NCBI GenBank assembly: GCA_035486355.1
Contig: DATHNE010000190.1
Span: 1-64,000, forward strand
Origin: Palsa-883 sp035486355
Lineage (GTDB): Bacteria > Pseudomonadota > Alphaproteobacteria > Acetobacterales > Acetobacteraceae
DNA length: 64,000 nt
Direction: 5' to 3'
Shown here: positions 62,242 through 64,000 of the stretch, in pieces
How positions within the stretch are numbered: position 1 is the first letter of the stretch
How the letters are laid out: each line of letters starts with the position of its first letter
The notes under the pieces: model-generated
The model's database searches: none
What the model saw: the letters and a program-made list of their open reading frames with translations, nothing else
What the model was told of the DNA's origin: nothing
Made by a program: the position numbers and the translations under genes

Positions 62242-63147
62242 CTAGGCGTCCTTGACAGACGCACGCAGCGTCGCGCGCAGCCAACGATGGGCCGGATGGT
62301 GGTCGAGCCGGCGATGCCAGATCATCGACAGTGACACACGTGGTGAGACGAACGGCAGTGGCCGGATGATCAGCGGACTGGCGGTGATGAAGGATGCCGC
62401 AACACGCCGTGGCACGACTGCCAGCGCCTTGGACCCAACAAGCACTGACAACACGGAATGCAGCGGGACCCTTGTCCAGACCTGGCGCACCGAGCCGTGC
62501 TCGGCGAGTGCATCATCAACGAACTGCGTATCGTCACGGGCCGACGTTATCGTGATATGGGGCAGGTTCGCGATATGCTCAATCGACAGCATCGGTTCAT
62601 TGGCAATCGGATGATCACCCGACAGGATCGCCACATAATCGTCTTCCAGGAGACCAACGCACTTGAACCGCTCGCCCCCCTCGGTCAGCGTGTCCAGCGT
62701 CAGTTCCACCGCGCCGGAATCCAACTGGTCGAACGTGTGCAACATGCCGATCGGCCGGACCTCAACCACGACCGATGGCGCCAGCGTGGCGACGTAGCGC
62801 ACGAAGGCCGGGATGATCGCACGCGCCGCGTAGTTGTTGGCAGCGATCGTAAAGGTCCGTGACGCCTGAGAGGGTTCGAACTCGTCCGCCTCGAGCGTGA
62901 CTCGCATTTCCTGCAGTGCCTGATGAATCGGCCCGAACATCCGCTCGGCCCGGGGGGTCGGCAGCATGCCCTCAGGTGTGCGAACGAAGAGATCGTCCTT
63001 CAGCATATGACGCAGGCGCGCGAGCGCATGGCTGACCGCGGACTGAGACAGTCCAAGCCGCTGTCCGGTGCGCGTCAGGTTTTTTTCCTGCATCACCGTG
63101 TCAAAGACGATCATCAGGTTCAAGTCGAACGTATTCCAGTTCGTCAT
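62242..63147 (-). CDS. LysR-family transcriptional regulator
   Basis: A ~301-residue LysR-type regulator. The helix-turn-helix NLTRTGQRLGLSQSAVSHALARLR lies in the first 50 residues, followed by the linker helix and a two-lobed effector domain (TFTIAANNYAARAI, SGAVELTLDTLTEGG). The pattern suits the NodD/LinR-like subgroup. It is on the same strand as, and upstream of, the lipoprotein operon. The GTGCAT-type dyads upstream of that operon and of the oxalate decarboxylase are possible targets. The ATG at 63147 is used; a GTG at 63159 is also possible. TGACAG-GT-CTGTCA at 63188-63201 may be its own site. Confidence 0.88.
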   Translation of the reverse strand: MTNWNTFDLNLMIVFDTVMQEKNLTRTGQRLGLSQSAVSHALARLRHMLKDDLFVRTPEGMLPTPRAERMFGPIHQALQEMRVTLEADEFEPSQASRTFTIAANNYAARAIIPAFVRYVATLAPSVVVEVRPIGMLHTFDQLDSGAVELTLDTLTEGGERFKCVGLLEDDYVAILSGDHPIANEPMLSIEHIANLPHITITSARDDTQFVDDALAEHGSVRQVWTRVPLHSVLSVLVGSKALAVVPRRVAASFITASPLIIRPLPFVSPRVSLSMIWHRRLDHHPAHRWLRATLRASVKDA

Positions 63148-63202
63148 GGGGACCGCCACGCTCCGCGGCGGCCACCGTAGCTCGGAATGACAGGTCTGTC
63201 AG

Positions 63203-63230
63203 GCGGTGTTCACCCGATGACGAACACCGC
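63203..63230 (-). terminator. 9-bp hairpin directly after the RND pump stop
   Basis: GCGGTGTTC pairs with GAACACCGC around a 10-base loop. It starts at the base following the RND gene's stop codon, so it is well placed as a transcript terminator. No T-run is visible. Confidence 0.5.
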
Positions 63231-64000
63231 TCATTCAGCGGCGACGGGATGTTGGACCCCGCCCCGGCGTCCCCACAAATGCAGGTGCGCCAGCTTATCC
63301 ATATAGATGTAGACCACCGGCGTGGTGAACAACGTCAGCACCTGCGACACAACCAGGCCACCTGCCATGGCGTAGCCGAGAGGCTGGCGCAGCTCGGATC
63401 CGGTCCCGCTGCCCAGCATCAGCGGCAGGCTGCCGAGCAGGGCGCACATCGTGGTCATCAGGATCGGGCGGAAGCGCAGCCGGCACGCCTCATGGATAGA
63501 GTCCTCCGCGGTGAGGCCGCGCGTCCGTTCCGCCTCCAGCGCGAAGTCGACCAGCATGATGCCGTTCTTCTTCACGATGCCGATCAGCAGGATGATGCCA
63601 ATGATGCCCATGACATCCAGCCCGAAGCCACAGACCAGCAGTATCGCCAGCGCCCCTGCGCCCGCCGCCGGCAGTGTGGAGATGATGGTCAACGGATGGA
63701 TCGTGTTCTCATACAACATGCCCAGGATGATGTAGACCGCCAGCAGGGCGGCCAGGATCAGGACCGGTGTGCTGCTCAGCGAACTCTGGAACGCCTGCGC
63801 GTTGCCCTGGAAGCTCGCGCTGATCGTCGGCGGCACATGCAGCGTCGCCATCTCCCGCTGGATCGCCGACACCGCTGGTCCCAGCGGTGCGTTGCCCTTC
63901 AAGTTGAAGCTGATCGTCACCGAGGGGAACTGGCCCTGATGGTTCACCGACAACGGTGACACCGTCGTGTGCTGCGTGACCAGCTCGCTCAATGGCACCA
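63231..64000 (-). CDS. RND efflux pump inner-membrane subunit, C-terminal part
   Basis: The window holds the last ~255 residues of an AcrB/MdtB-type HAE1 RND pump. They include the periplasmic DC/PC2 end, then helices LAALLAVYIILGMLYEN, GIIGIILLIGIVKKNGIMLVDFALEAE (the RND helix 11 region) and the final MTTMCALLGSLPLMLG and FTTPVVYIYMDKL. The 5' end is beyond the window edge. The GIVKKNGIMLVDFA phrase is the hallmark of the MdtBC-like subgroup. It exports drugs or lipophilic compounds with proton antiport. Confidence 0.88.
   Translation of the reverse strand, partial: VPLSELVTQHTTVSPLSVNHQGQFPSVTISFNLKGNAPLGPAVSAIQREMATLHVPPTISASFQGNAQAFQSSLSSTPVLILAALLAVYIILGMLYENTIHPLTIISTLPAAGAGALAILLVCGFGLDVMGIIGIILLIGIVKKNGIMLVDFALEAERTRGLTAEDSIHEACRLRFRPILMTTMCALLGSLPLMLGSGTGSELRQPLGYAMAGGLVVSQVLTLFTTPVVYIYMDKLAHLHLWGRRGGVQHPVAAE

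Noticed and set aside
1..64000. tRNA, rRNA, CRISPR arrays or phage genes
   Set aside because: I found no cloverleaf, ribosomal sequence, spaced repeats or phage structural genes by reading.

Overview
The window is GC-rich by eye and looks like a chromosomal segment of an alphaproteobacterium, most plausibly an Acetobacteraceae/Rhodospirillales relative. That assignment is inference. It rests on the mix of Liv-type ABC and TRAP importers, a DmdC-type acyl-CoA dehydrogenase, PobA, PqiABC, aerobic formylglycine-generating enzymes (FGE) and an RTX-type C-terminus. I saw no rRNA, tRNA, CRISPR array or complete insertion sequence.

Region 1 (about 1-35 kb) is an accessory, partly decayed envelope/sulfatase island. 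It carries a desaturase, a truncated IS1595-type transposase, GltS, a DUF2950/DUF3300 pair, a DUF3313-like protein, an outer-membrane barrel, DUF202 and DUF4239 membrane proteins, a pqiB-pqiC-pqiA operon, a Gly/Tyr/Ala-rich exported protein and a DUF2092 protein. Threaded through it are three FGE-arylsulfatase cassettes. Cassette 1 has an intact FGE and a sulfatase broken by one in-frame stop and three frameshifts. Cassette 2 is intact. Cassette 3 has an intact sulfatase and an FGE broken by one frameshift. Two further duplications have decayed reciprocally (gltS and a four-helix membrane protein), and an outer-membrane barrel has left a short fragment. An alpha/beta-hydrolase lipoprotein, an RTX protein and a metallo-hydrolase tail are also remnants.

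Region 2 (about 35-38.3 kb) holds small envelope genes and a MarR regulator. The regulator is divergent, across a perfect 12-bp palindrome, from a three-gene operon: a MoaD/ThiS-like sulfur-carrier protein, a BNR beta-propeller and a VOC protein.

Region 3 (about 38.3-48.4 kb, minus strand) reads as a catabolic operon. A Liv-type ABC importer (livKHMGF) is followed by an acyl-CoA ligase, a DmdC-type acyl-CoA dehydrogenase and 4-hydroxybenzoate 3-monooxygenase. This suggests uptake and side-chain processing of an aryl acid to protocatechuate.

Region 4 (48.5-55.6 kb) has a TRAP transporter with two tandem DctP paralogues, a divergent dead LysR regulator, and a FetAB-like ABC exporter.

Region 5 (55.7-64 kb) has a bicupin oxalate decarboxylase followed by an FdhF/YdeP molybdopterin oxidoreductase, a lipoprotein/aldo-keto reductase/cupin operon, and a LysR regulator. 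Near-identical 18-bp 8-2-8 inverted repeats precede both operons, suggesting one regulon. The window ends inside an RND efflux pump gene.
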